Assembly: GCA_023101725.1 (NCBI GenBank)
Contig: JALJCO010012900.1
Location: 124,001 to 188,000, forward strand
Reading direction: 5' to 3'
Length of the DNA: 64,000 nucleotides
Source of the DNA: Atherinomorus stipes
Taxonomy: Eukaryota > Chordata > Actinopteri > Atheriniformes > Atherinidae
The notes under the pieces are model-generated. The model made no database searches. It saw nothing but the letters and a program-made list of their open reading frames with translations, and had not been told where the DNA came from. Position numbers and translations under genes: made by a program. Shown here piece after piece: positions 22,055 through 32,589 of this stretch. Position 1 is the stretch's first letter; each line of letters begins with the position of its first letter.

Positions 22055-23403
22055 TTAAAGCCAGAGTTGGTAATCCTGTTCAGAAACACTTTTTGTTATA
22101 CTGGGTGAAATGGTCCTTCCATCCTGACAGTATCAATACATCATTTATTCATAAAAAGGAAGGAAAAAAGTCAGACCTCTGTGAGAGCTGCAGTTCTGTC
22201 CAGGAAAAACTCTGACATATCCCTGCCATTCGCACCGAAAGGCAGGAATGTGGGATTGTCACGCTTCCGTGTTCCTGTTTCCGGAACTTGTAACATTTAA
22301 CCGCTTCCTTTTCCCGGGCCAGTTCAACAGTAGCTGAATCCAATGTCATTGCTCTGTTCCACTTCGTAAATTGAATAAATGCCAACCCTACTTAAATTTT
22401 CATGGATTCCTGACTGAAGCGATGCTGGAATTAGTGGATCAAAGCAATTCGCCGGGGTGAAGGGCCGAACTTTATGATAAAACACGTTTGTCTGTAGCTG
22501 GCAAACGTGTTTTGATGCTGACATCAAAACACAATGATGCTGACAGGTAGCGTTAGCAGGCTAGCATTAGCCATCTAGCGTTAGCTGACGTGCCTAACTT
22601 TGTGCATCTGAAAACACACAAGCATCTGAAAATCTGGTCTGTACCCTCCCGTTGCCAGCGGATCAACTGGGGACTGCTAAAAAAGAGACTGGTGATAAAA
22701 GCTCATCTTCACAGATTTTCAGACAAGGACATTGTCTCTTCACATAGCAGCAGCTGCACGTCACCTCTACTGGGTAAATGTCATGGTCTAAGCCATGACG
22801 TTTTTTTAATGCTATATTGATGATAAAACCTAAGATTTGATTTCCAGATGCTTTTGTGTTTTCAAACGCAAAGTTGAGCACATCAGCTAACAATAGCCTG
22901 CTAACACCAGCTGTAGCATCTCACCGTCTACAAACAAATGTGCTACCTTGTTTTATTATAAAGTTCAGAGACTTTATGAGCAGTCTCCTTTCTTGGCAGT
23001 CCCCAGTTGCTCCACTGGAAACGGGAGGGTACAGACCCGATTTTCAGATGCTTGTGTGTTTTCAGACGCACAAAGTTAGGCACGTCAGCAAACGCTAGCC
23101 TGCTAACGCTAGCTATAATGTAGCTGCATCAATGATGTACCGGCTACAAATAAACGTGCTTCCTTGTTTTATTATAAAGTTTGGCCCTTCACCCCAGCGA
23201 ATCACTTTGATCCACTAATTCCTTAGCATCGCTTCAGTCGAGAATCCATGAAAAATTAAGTAGGGTTGGCGTTTTTTTATTAGATTTACAAAGTGAAACA
23301 GAGCTCTGACATTGGATTCAGCTATTGTTGAACTGGCCCAGGAAGAGGAAGCGGCTAAATGTTACAAGTTCTGGAAACAGGAACACGAAGCGTGATAATC
23401 CCC
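22055..23403. mobile_element. Compound DNA-transposon-like element with ~430 bp inverted arms
   Basis: The left arm 22252-22690 (from GGGATTGTCACGCTTCCGTG) is the inverted counterpart of the right arm 22982-23403 (to CACGAAGCGTGATAATCCC). Both contain the pieces CATTGGATTCAGCTA, TTTGATCCACTAATTCC and GGGAGGGTACAGACC. Within the ~290 bp spacer, 22835-22975 is a partial direct repeat of the right arm (23036-23182), so the unit is present about three times. The left flank (22055 on, CCAGAGTTGGTAATCCTG) looks like a transposon terminus; its partner on the right was not found. No coding domain was seen. Confidence 0.6.
22479..22530. other. Two overlapping perfect hairpins inside the left arm
   Basis: AAAACACGTTTG (22479-22490) pairs with CAAACGTGTTTT (22502-22513). 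The latter then continues as GTGTTTTGATG, which pairs with CATCAAAACAC starting near 22521. The same ~12 bp block is thus present three times in alternating orientation, the signature expected of template-switching during replication. Confidence 0.8.
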
Positions 23404-23898
23404 TATTGGTTATTCACAACGTATAGAAAGAACGAATCAATGCCTTTATGTCTTGTCTCTGTCCCTTCCCTCTCACCGTTCCCCACATGACACACTCTGT
23501 GCACCGCTCACTGTAAACAAATATAGCTAACAGACTGCTAACTGCTGCTGCACCAAAAAAAACAAAAAACAAAACAACAGATAAGGATTAAAGGTAGAGT
23601 CTGAAGTTTCCCCCTAAAAATAAAAGTTAGACTTGTGCAAGTCTCCAACAGTGCCTTTGGGCCTCTACTCTCATGCACTGGTGAGTTTGAATGCAACTCC
23701 CTCTCCCCCTGTCTGTAATTCGCCTTTTCCTTTTGTTATGGTCTTGTCGGGACATTTCTGGGTGGAGATTTCTGCATATATCGCCACCCAATAACAGAGG
23801 TAAGAGATGACGCTGTGTGGGAATAAGCTCATGATTGGAGCAGACGCCAGTCACTTGAACTCTCAAAAAAAAAAAAAAAGAAAGAAAAACAGCAGACA
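23404..23898. other. Probable transposon-derived DNA, unresolved
   Basis: An A run lies at about 23865-23879. The preceding sequence has no clear termini, but it leads directly into a transposon ORF start at 23899 and is probably its upstream region. Confidence 0.35.
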
Positions 23899-24045
23899 TG
23901 GCGAAGAAAAGGAAACACTCTGGACTAAGAGCTTTAGATAGTGCACGTTGGAAAACCAGGGTTAATATTGGTTTGGCTCTTACCCGCTTCTGAGCTCTGA
24001 AGGAGATGCTTAAAGTTGAAAAGGCTGAAGAACAAGGTGGCCAAA
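23899..24045 (+). pseudogene. N-terminal fragment of a fish transposon-encoded protein
   Basis: The frame starts MAKKRKHSGLRALDSARWKT and continues RVNIGLALTRF, a stop, then ALKEMLKVEKAEE. The R-V-N-I-G-x-A-F-x-R-W-x-x-L-K pattern is one I recognise from the N termini of several fish transposon proteins (usual continuation K-x-D-A-E-x-A-x-F-L-L). Here it is cut by a stop at the RW position and truncated soon after. The parent superfamily is uncertain. Confidence 0.4.
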
Positions 24046-24319
24046 AATTCTAAATATGTTTTTTAGTCAAATAAATTATAATTTAGTAATTTTTTACTAT
24101 TACTGTCCTCAGTTTCTTTTTATTTAAATTGCTATTGTGAATTTAGCTCTTTCTTTAATGGGAGAGTTTGTAAACTTTCAAGCACAACTGTCTATATTAG
24201 GGATGTGCACAACTACTTGATTAAGTCAACAGCATAAAGGTGACTGTTATGAATTATGTCTCATTGCACACAGACGTAGTGATGTTTACAGTGCTTTAAA
24301 AATAGCACTGCCCCTTTAA

Positions 24320-24365
24320 AGGCCCATTTATGCTTGCTGCAGAAGATGAATAGGCAGACAGACGG
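24320..24365 (+). mobile_element. Harbinger-like left terminus, orphan
   Basis: AAAGGCCCATTTATGCTTGC resembles the AAAGGC(C/T)CATTTATGCTTC termini of fish Harbinger elements and is akin to the end at 17011. No matching right end was found nearby. Confidence 0.35.
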
Positions 24366-25359
24366 ACAGTTTTGTCTGTTGTCTTCATCAGTTATGAAAG
24401 CAATTATATTGGTACGTTTTCAGGGGGTTTTGAAGATGGAGCAATACCACTGGAAACCACAGGGTCAATGTTGAACTGTAGCTGATATGCAGCCAGCAAA
24501 AGGAACAAACCAGAGAAGAAGAAGAACTGGGAGAAAACAACACAGGAACTGCTGGTGCCAAATAACATACATGAGAAACTAACAGAGAAGAGCATCTGTA
24601 GACATGGCTGGAGCTTTTGAGGAAAGAGACATCAAATTACCAACTCCAAGTGGTGTAAACTGACATTAAAACAGGGAAATAAACTATGAACTCAGCACTG
24701 CCACCCAGTGGAAAAACTGATTTCTGAACAATGGGAATGCAGAAGACGCATGAAAGTATGAAGGTGGAGATGCATGGCGACACATAAACCACATGTCGCC
24801 ATTTTGTACCACAAGGGTGCACAAAGAAGGCCTTAAGAAAGAGAGACAACATACAGCACATCAGCTGATCTGACACTACACGAGTCAGAGCAGGGCGTAG
24901 TAGATGAGAGTAGTCTGAGCAGAGGAAGATAGTTGTGGGTAACTGCCTATTTAGCGGTGAATGTTTTTGGTACAAGCTTCATAATTTATCTCCATACAGC
25001 TTTTCTAGACCTCATCTTTTCCAGCGGATTCCTGTGTCTGCTTTACCACTGTCGGGTAAACCCAGTTTACCCAGGAATATCCCCTCACTTCTGCCAAAGG
25101 AAAGTGTTTACTGGGCTTATCAATGTTTACAATTTTTTTCTACACATGTAATCGGAACTACTAACCATCCTGTACACGGTTACACGTCAGAGATTAATAA
25201 TCTTTAGGTTGCAGATGGTGACGTCACCTACGCATCCTACCGTACTCCCGCTGTCATATTGAACTCAGAGCAGAAACACTGTAGTAGAGCCAAAGTGAGG
25301 TTATGGATATTTATCATTTCAATCCCTGAGAACTGAAATGATTCAACAAAAAAAGTCTC

Positions 25360-25781
25360 TTGTATTGGGTGCCACCAAACGGAGTCCCTGCAGAACTTTT
25401 CAAACAGCTGACATCAGCTGACCAGATTTTCCCTACATCTATCAGATACATAATAACCCGTCTTCATACACGGGAGAAAGAAAGCTTTTACAAGCTGGGA
25501 TGTCTATCGATGTTTTGCGGTTGGCTGGGCTGACCTGAAAATACAGCATCTCAAGGAAATGTTTTTGCTGAGAAAAGTAAGTTGTCTTCTGATGATAAAC
25601 TTTATGTAAACAGCGGCTAACACGAGCGGTCAGATCTTCTGCTAAACACATGCATTTGTTACATTAAGTATATGATCGGATTCATGCTCATAACTTAATT
25701 TTCTGAAAAAAATACATCAAAGCCGGTTAGCAACAACTTAAGCTAGCTCTCCGAACTTGCATTGAAACTCACCCAATACAA
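25360..25781. mobile_element. 422 bp block with perfect 12 bp inverted ends and an exon-like frame
   Basis: TTGTATTGGGTG (25360-25371) and CACCCAATACAA (25770-25781) are perfect inverted repeats. Inside, the plus strand reads SCIGCHQTESLQNF near the start (about 25356-25397). Beyond three stop codons, the same frame reads KKAFTSWDVYRCFAVGWADL and then QHLKEMFLL, followed by a consensus splice donor (AAA|GTAAGT, about 25575). This may be the relic of a transposase exon. I do not recognise the family. Confidence 0.4.
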
Positions 25782-26139
25782 CGTTTCAACTGCACAGATG
25801 CAGTCGACGTCCGGTCAGCTCTCTTGATCACTAAGAACATCTCTGATGATGTTCTTCTCTAATCCATAGAAAGAAATATCTGTAACTCCCAGCTGCACAG
25901 TTTATGGATGGGATCTCTGACGGCTTGAGTGTGAGCCGCTGTCTCCCGCTTACGCACACACATTTTCACGACACTGATGCGCACATCCCACTGCACTGCT
26001 GGTCCTTAACTTCCTCCCACCAGGAATCGGTGGAGGATGGAAAGATGCGCCCCCTATTCTGGCTGCGTCTCCTCCCTCACTGGGCTCTGGACCCCTCCTC
26101 CTCCCTACCACATGTGTCATGATGTTGTGATTGTCTGTA

Positions 26140-26331
26140 TACGTGCTTAATTGTACTGAGGGTGTTTTTTTAACCCACTATCACGTCCTCTGCAGAGGGC
26201 GGGACAGTGGTCCCCCCCCCCCACCTGTCCCAATGTTTTTCTGTTACCCCTGCTGTAAAGCACTTTGTGTGTCCAATGGGTACTGTAAAGGGCTATATAA
26301 ATAAACTTGATTTGATTTGATTTGATTTGAA
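26140..26331 (+). mobile_element. LINE/SINE 3' end with (TTGAT)n tail
   Basis: The end reads CTGTAAAGCACTTTGTG, then GGGCTATATAAATAAACTTG and four TTGAT-type units (26308-26331). This AAAGCACTTTG…TATATAAATAAA tail is typical of L2-like elements and SINEs that share their tails in fish. A C run lies at about 26213-26223. Plus orientation; the upstream part is not recognisable as coding. Confidence 0.7.
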
Positions 26332-26631
26332 TAGAGGCTCTACAGCGCCACAAAGCAGTGCAGGTGCTCTGCTGCTGTCCGCCGCCACCTCGTCCCGGAG
26401 TCAACTAGAAGTGACGCGACAGGCTGTGGCTGCATTTATTAAAATATCAACGGAAAATGGCGCCCCAGGCATCTACAGTATTATGCATGCGGATAGTTAT
26501 TATCTGAAGCTTTCAGGACACATTAGCACCCCTAAAAATACAGTGTTGGTGAGATGGTTATTGATTTTTTCTAAACGGTTATGATTTATTATCCGTATAC
26601 CCGTTTACACGTGTAGACGTTGACACCCCTA

Positions 26632-28294
26632 GTGTTTACTGTACGTCATGTGGCATTATGCTATAAAGTAAACACAACGCTATGCTACTAGTATAGCGTG
26701 GTCTATCTATCTATCTACAGGTGTCTATCATGCATATACATTGCATATATATTTTTGCACTAAAGGAGTTGCTTTGGTTTTTATTGTACATGGTACTGAC
26801 AAGAGCCATTAAACTCAATTTAATCACAAAAAGAGGATTTTTTTGTTTTTGTTTTTTGTTTTTTCTCGTAGTGCATGAAGTCAGGCAATCATTATTGCAG
26901 GTCCAGAGTACTTCTAAGGAATATGAAGTACAACTTAAAAAATAGGGACAACAACTGGGTAGGTGGATTGTAAATGTATATTATAATAATCACCAGTATT
27001 ACCATTGTAATTATCTCAGTTTGATTTGGTTTGATTTGGATGTTGTTGTTGTTTTGTTCCCTTTTTTTTCTTTCTTTATACAATTTCTGATGTTTAGGTG
27101 AAAACACTGTTAAGTTATTATTAAGATGAAATCATCACTTGAAATAAAATTCAACCTTTTCATTTAAAAAATGTGTGCATTATACTCTGGCACCAAAGGC
27201 TCCTGCAAACCTTGGTGACAGCGTTTGGTTTAGACAGTGAAGGGATTTCCTTTCACCACTTTTTTTAAGTCACACACAAAATATTTCATAAAACTTAAAA
27301 GCAGGTGTGCTTAATGAGATTTGTAGTTTTAAACCCTCCTGGTCAAATCTTTATTAATGCAAATGCCTCAATAAATTAGATAACTTTTTTTTCTTTTTTC
27401 TGCACAATAGGTAAATGTCATAGGCTTCCATCTAAACCTTGCATGATTTACTTAAAATACTGCTGGACAGAAAAAAACATTCAACCCCAAATCCCACTGA
27501 ATGAGTCAGTATTCTTATTCAGTTTACTTATTTAATTGTATTAATTTATTTCAAATGCCCTCTTCAAGGTAAAATGAATTATAAGACAAATAAGCAAACC
27601 CATTAAAGCAACACACTTATCACTCTAGTCACCCACTGGGCCTCTGAGCTGTCAATTACTTTATTTGTGCAAGCATGCTTTGCATAGTGAAGCCAAAGTG
27701 GACTCAGTCAGTTCATTAATCGATCCTTAGTATTCCCCTATGACCATATAAGCTCTGTGTGCATTCCATTGAGAGTATTCATACGTATCTCGTAATCTGT
27801 GTGAAGGATTCAAGACTTCTTGATTTCTCTGTAAGGAGGTATACACTGTGCTGGATGCTCTTAATTAGAGGGAAATTGGTTAGTGTATGTGAAAACAATT
27901 GGTCCCTTCTGCTGGTCCAATTCTGCTACAGCACTACCTCTAGTGAAATACTTGTTTTCTTTCAGATCTATATTGAACTTGCCATAATTATGGTACATGT
28001 CTGAGTAGGAGAATCTTTTTTTCATGACAGGGTGATTGCAGATTCCGCTATTTTGTGTGAATCTGAATGCAGACTCTCCCTAAGACTTTTTAGGAGCCTC
28101 TTAAGCAAAAGAACTGTTGTGCCTTGTTGCTGTCCATCTTCACGAGACACTTGGAAACCTTCTATCTAAATTGTGCAGATGAGCAGCAGAGTTGAGTATG
28201 TGTGTTGGGCCCATGGAAAACCTGCCAAATTTTCTCGGCTAAATTCTGGAGAGAATTTCTGATCATACTCACTCTGGAGAGGCGAGCATTTTCA
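26632..28294. other. Unique-looking A+T-rich spacer
   Basis: A short TCTA tract lies at 26702-26716. No exon or mobile element was recognised in the rest. Confidence 0.4.
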
Positions 28295-28302
28295 TCCTAG
28301 GA

Positions 28303-28511
28303 CAGGAATCGCCAAATCCAGATCTCTTGGGCCAGTGTCCAGAAGGTTTTTAACATCTCCCTGCTCCAGAAGCCCTGGCTCAAATTAAATGGACCCTACG
28401 ACCAATAAAGTTCTGCACAATTACTCATTAATTTAAGTCAAGTGTGTTGGCAGGGGCTCATTGAAAACCTTCCGGACATTGGCCCAAAGAGGTCGGATTT
28501 GGTGATCCCTG
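28303..28511. mobile_element. 209 bp hAT MITE
   Basis: The ends CAGGAATCGCCAAATCCAGA and, inverted from the right, CAGGGATCACCAAATCCGAC continue as an inverted repeat of about 75 bp (…GGGCCAGTGTCC / GGGCCAATGTCC…). The flanking octamers are TCCTAGGA (28295-28302) and TCCTAGGG (28512-28519), 7 of 8 identical. The long terminal inverted repeats, small size and 8 bp duplication define a MITE of the hAT superfamily. Confidence 0.85.
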
Positions 28512-28632
28512 TCCTAGGGGAAAGAGTTTGGTCCAAGACTTTAGAGATGGGATTGCCACTGGTTGCAGAAAATCATCCTGAAATATCTGCATTGAGATTG
28601 CTTCAGATGACAAGCCTTTTTCTTTTTTTCCA

Positions 28633-29060
28633 GTGAGGGAGGTCCCCCACCATTACACTTCCTCCACAAGAGCTGTCACCCTGCAAGATCACAATGCTCA
28701 TGCCCACAGAGCTATCTCCAAAATTTTGGATTGGAGAGGATGGAATAACCTGCCTACAATCTTGACATCATTGAACACTTGTGGGATCAGTTTGGGAATG
28801 CCGTTAGTACCAGAGTGACCAACACAGCCACACCAGTTAACATGTGACAAATGCTTGTTAAAGAATGGAATGCTATCCCATAGCATTGTGAGACCAAATT
28901 GCTGAACAGGATGAGGAAAAGGTATCAGGCTATTGTGTATGTGTGTGGTTCTTCCACATGCTACGAGGCCTATGTTTGTTTAATGGATAAATTATTGAAT
29001 TGTCAATATGTCTTCTTTGTTCAAACTTCAACCATCCAATCCAATAAGCAACACCAACAA
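28633..29060 (+). pseudogene. Tc1-like transposase C-terminal remnant
   Basis: From 28773 the plus strand reads EHLWDQFGNAVSTRVTNTAT, then PVNM, a stop, QMLVKEWNAIP, a stop, and KLLNRMRKRYQAIVYVCGSS. This is the end of a Tc1-like DD34E transposase (the block with the last catalytic acid, then EEWN-x-I-P and RRC-x-A-V/I). The upstream LQDHNAHAHRA corresponds to the QQDN-x-x-x-H catalytic block, with changes. Stops and frame shifts rule out activity. The sequence up to about 29060 resembles the 3' untranslated part of such elements. The inverted terminal repeats were not located. Confidence 0.82.
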
Positions 29061-29499
29061 GAGTCAATAGCAGACTAAGCTGTTTGGCATTGGCAAAGAA
29101 GATTTGGCAAGTTTTTCATGGTTGCAACCCACATACTTAACTCTCCTGCTGCCCACAAATGCATTTTCCTTCAATATGGCTCTAATGGTAGGATTTAATG
29201 CCAAAAAACAGTGTCAAAACAAATGATCAAGTCTACATATTAAAAAGAAAAATGTTCCCACAATCTGACATAACTCACCAGCTTTTACTCATATTATGTT
29301 TAAATTGTAATGTAGTGTGTATTTAAACTTGAAAATATAACAAACTTATGACCCCATGTGACCTAAAGGGTTGGTGAGCACTTCAAAATTTAGAAGAAGC
29401 ATAAATGTGAAGTACATTAGTAGGGGTTTGCAATTTTATTGATGGACTTCATTATGCAACACACTTAATACTGTAATATGTAACACTTAACATCTCAAC
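29061..29499. other. Spacer
   Basis: Nothing recognisable beyond A+T-rich sequence. Confidence 0.35.
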
Positions 29500-29809
29500 T
29501 TAAAAGGGGAAGTTATTTTTTTTCCCAAGTCAGGGGGGGGGGGGGGGGGGGGGGGGGGGGTCCGACTAATGTTTCTTGACAAAACATTGGTGAAATGAAG
29601 GACTTTGTGGCAGATAATGGCTTATTTAGAGGCTACGCGCGGTTGCACCATCACTTCCATTATATTGGACATATGCTAATCTCTAATCTCTAGATCTAAA
29701 TATCTCCCGAAGGAATTCAAGTTGCACCAAAACTGTCTGGATGAGTAAATAAACATATTCCATGCTAGAAAATAGGTTCAGGTTGAAAAAAAAATTAACT
29801 TCCCCTTAA
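29500..29809. mobile_element. 310 bp MITE with TTAA edges and internal poly-G
   Basis: The left TTAAAAGGGGAAGTTATTTT and the right AAAATTAACTTCCCCTTAA are near-perfect inverted repeats about 24 bp long, each carrying TTAA at its edge. A TTAA target would be piggyBac-like. The interior contains a run of 28 G (29533-29560). Confidence 0.65.
29533..29560. repeat. G28 homopolymer
   Basis: Uninterrupted G run, the longest in the window, inside the TTAA MITE. Its length in the assembly may not be reliable. Confidence 0.9.
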
Positions 29810-30051
29810 AATCCTTGCCCATGGGGTGCTACTTCTGGTTTGATATCAACAATCCTCTTATCTTTTCTTGTATTGTATTTTGTTCTCGTTCTTGTCATTA
29901 TTGTACACCATAAACTCTTTTTGTTAATACTGTTATATTTTGTTGGCCTTCCAACAGACTGCCAGTGGAAATTAGCCTAACTGGCATATTTACACTACAT
30001 ATGTTTATTAAAGTGCACTGTCCCTTAAATATAGAATATGTCATACACATA

Positions 30052-30690
30052 TACAATGCCTGGCCAAAAAATGTTCCCACCTGGATTTAACTGAGGATAT
30101 AGGTAGGGGCTTCCTAGCAGAGAAAACATTTAAATCAGTGGTGCCCAAGTCCAGTCCTCAAGAGCTACCATCCTGCACAGTTTGGTTGCATCCCTTCTAC
30201 AACACACCTGAATCAAATGAATGGCTTGTTATCAGGCCTCTGCAGAGCAGAATGACATGCATGGGGAAATGAATCACTTGATTCAGGTGTGCTGGAGAGG
30301 GTATGTTCTAAAAATTGCAGGATAGCTCTCAAGGACCGGACTTGGGCACTCCTGATTTAAAGAGATGAAGAAACTAATAAAATTGGGTTAATAACTGTCC
30401 AATGCATTATTAGAAATTGGAAGGATAGTGGGGAATCATATAGTCTTTCAGGATGAAATGTGGTCAGAAAATGATCGCTTACTGTGCTTAAGCCTGTGGG
30501 ACAGTCTACGATCTGGGGTTGCTGCATTTGGTTAGGTCTACTGTAGGTTCGGCAATATTGTGTTCCCAAAGACATGAGGCCAACTGACTTCCTACATAAT
30601 GCTGCAGTCATATTCCAAGACAACAATCCCAGGATTCATTGAGCTCATGAACAAGTGGATCAGAGAGCATGGGGGGTGTGTGAATGTGAT
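30052..30690 (+). mobile_element. Second Tc1-like element remnant, interrupted by a MITE
   Basis: The left end TACAATGCCTGGCCAAAAAA, followed by ACCTGGATTTAACTGAGG, is a Tc1-like terminus of a type I recognise from fish, with TA at the edge. After an inserted MITE (30135-30354), broken transposase sequence follows on the plus strand: NWKDSGESYSLSG, then STIWGCCIWLGLL, VRQYCVPKDMRPTDFL, and IFQDNNPRIH (about 30613-30642) at the second catalytic aspartate block. Stops and deletions are frequent. It belongs to a different Tc1 subfamily from the remnant at 28.6 kb. Confidence 0.75.
30135..30354. mobile_element. 220 bp hAT MITE inside the Tc1 copy
   Basis: The ends CAGTGGTGCCCAAGTCCAGT and, inverted from the right, CAGGAGTGCCCAAGTCCGGT are clear inverted repeats. 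The flanking octamers are ATTTAAAT (30127-30134) and ATTTAAAG (30355-30362), 7 of 8 identical. Internal CACCTGAATCAA/TTGATTCAGGTG also pairs. It is a standard non-autonomous hAT, younger than the Tc1 copy that it splits. Confidence 0.88.
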
Positions 30691-31939
30691 TAATAATTAT
30701 GTAGCATTTGGTGCATCTCAGTCATCCCCTGCAAAACCTTGTAAAATGCATTCTTATTTTTTAGTCTAGCATTTTATATGTCCTGAATTTGCTTTTCTTG
30801 CAGACTCCATTTGCAAAGCAATAAATCAAAATCACCTGGAGCAAGGCTTGTATGTGGTGGGCCCATAAGCAGAGACTTAACCTGAGGCAGCGGGTGGGTT
30901 TATCAGATTTTTTAAACTTAAGGCAAAATTATTGCAAGATTCCTCCTTGTATCTTGACCTGATGAAGGATGTACAGATAAGAGCTGGGTGACAGCCACTG
31001 AAGAGGAGTAAACAGGTGAGTTCATTGATGGCAAAGTAAATAGAATGTTTCATGAATTTTATAGTTGTTACTTGAGATTCAATCATTTCTATGGTGTATT
31101 GACTGGTAGCCATAGCAGAGGTAAATATTTAGGCTACAAATCATCCAGATGACAATGAGCATTAAAATCTGACAGGCTGAACAGTGGTGATATTTCCTAT
31201 ACAGTCAGAGAGCAGGATTACCTTCAGGGTTTAAAAAAAAAAAAATCCCAGGAAGAAGTCACAGACACAGAGACCAGCTGTGTACGATGGTTAAATTGTC
31301 GAGCCAGTGAAGAGTGGAGAGCCGACCAGAGCAGATAAACGATGATAAACCACAGGTGTGTGGAATAAGCAATCACCAAACCACCCACAAACTACACTTG
31401 AAGAGCAGATAGGAGTAGTGGAAAACAAACAGGAAGCAAAAACACCAAAAGGGGAATCAGAGAATACTGCCATTTCCTAACAGATCTGTGCTCCATTGTT
31501 TATACTGTGTCATTATTGGATGGTTTTCTGCATAAAAACAGCTGATTGACTGAAAAGGAACAGTTTGTTGTTTGTTTATGTGAAAATTCCTCCTGAAACC
31601 ATCCATTACATTTGCATTTCTATGCACAATAAATAGCTTCATCTCAGCAAATCTTGATGTTGCATTGGAAACAAAGACAACTTGTGTTTTAAAGCATCAC
31701 TTTAATTACTAAACCTGAAGTATGGCTATTTTTCTTGAGGGTTTTGTTTGTTTTTTGGTTTAAAAAAAATCCACATTTTAGCCACATTTTTTTGTAAAAC
31801 AAACAAAAAAAATTGTAAACCAAAAACGTGGATGAAATGACTTTTTTGTATATAAAAAGTGGCTAAAAAGTACATATCTAGGCTCTAAACCTCATGATTA
31901 TTTTAAATAGGTTTGTGATTATTCAAATTATAAATGAAT
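30691..31939. other. Spacer
   Basis: An A run lies at 31232-31244. No coding or mobile-element signal was recognised with confidence. Confidence 0.35.
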
Positions 31940-32060
31940 GAATCAATGAATGAATGAAATTTATTTATAAAGCACTTTTCATACAAATGTAGCACAAAGT
32001 GCTTTACATATTAAAATCAACATTGTAACAAAATGACAATTACACAAATACACAATTCTC
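31940..32060 (-). mobile_element. LINE/SINE 3' end, minus strand, (ATTC)n tail
   Basis: Read on the minus strand it gives AAAGCACTTTGTGC, then AAAAGTGCTTTATAAATAAA and repeated TTCATTCA units (31942-31960). This is the same tail architecture as at 26.2 kb but with a different tail unit. No coding sequence remains. Confidence 0.65.
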
Positions 32061-32062
32061 TA

Positions 32063-32068
32063 CCCCCC

Positions 32069-32119
<51 letters not shown>

Positions 32120-32145
32120 ACACACACCCACGCACACACCCACAC
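32063..32145. repeat. C23 homopolymer followed by (CA)n
   Basis: A run of 23 C (32063-32085) passes directly into a CA array with CCCA interruptions. It is a compound microsatellite, likely to be polymorphic and hard to assemble. Confidence 0.95.
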
Positions 32146-32589
32146 AAACAAATATTTTGATCTTTTTTGCGAATTTTTGCTTAAATGTATGGTCTGAAGG
32201 TCCCTGTTAATGTATCTGTCTTCAGTAAGAAGGATCAGTATTGATCAGCCTAAAAAACCCTTTAAAAACTCTTGAACGGTGAATACAGAGCCTATACATA
32301 ATGTTATAAAGAAGGTAGTAGACACAAAAGTTAATTTAACATAAAACAATCTTTTTCAATAAAATCTACCTATCAAAGTCGTGTCCTCAGTACCCCTAAA
32401 CTCTGTCAGATTTTTTAATAGACTTCATTAAATCAGGTGAGAGCATAGCCAGTTAAAGTTGTACTTCCGTGGTCATTTCATTAATGTTTCTGTGTTCTCC
32501 ATTATTATTGAATGCATTCTGCATCGTTTCTGTTTAAAAAAAAACTTCTGGTTGCTTAGTATCCAGCTGTATTTGTATACTAGAAGAGA

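Larger units (their letters stand above)
24198..26631. mobile_element. Possible hAT element with degraded ends
   Basis: The left TAGGGATGTGCACAACTAC and the right, inverted, TAGGGGTGTCAACGTCTAC share the hAT-type start TAGGG(A/G)TGT. The flanking octamers GTCTATAT and GTGTTTAC agree at only five of eight positions, so the pairing is tentative. The interval contains a Harbinger-like end (24320), an inverted-repeat block (25360-25781) and a LINE tail (26140-26331). It may instead be a mosaic of unrelated pieces. Confidence 0.3.

Noticed and set aside
24198..26631. Confident hAT element with an 8 bp duplication
   Set aside because: The flanking octamers agree at only five of eight positions, so it is kept only as a low-confidence feature.
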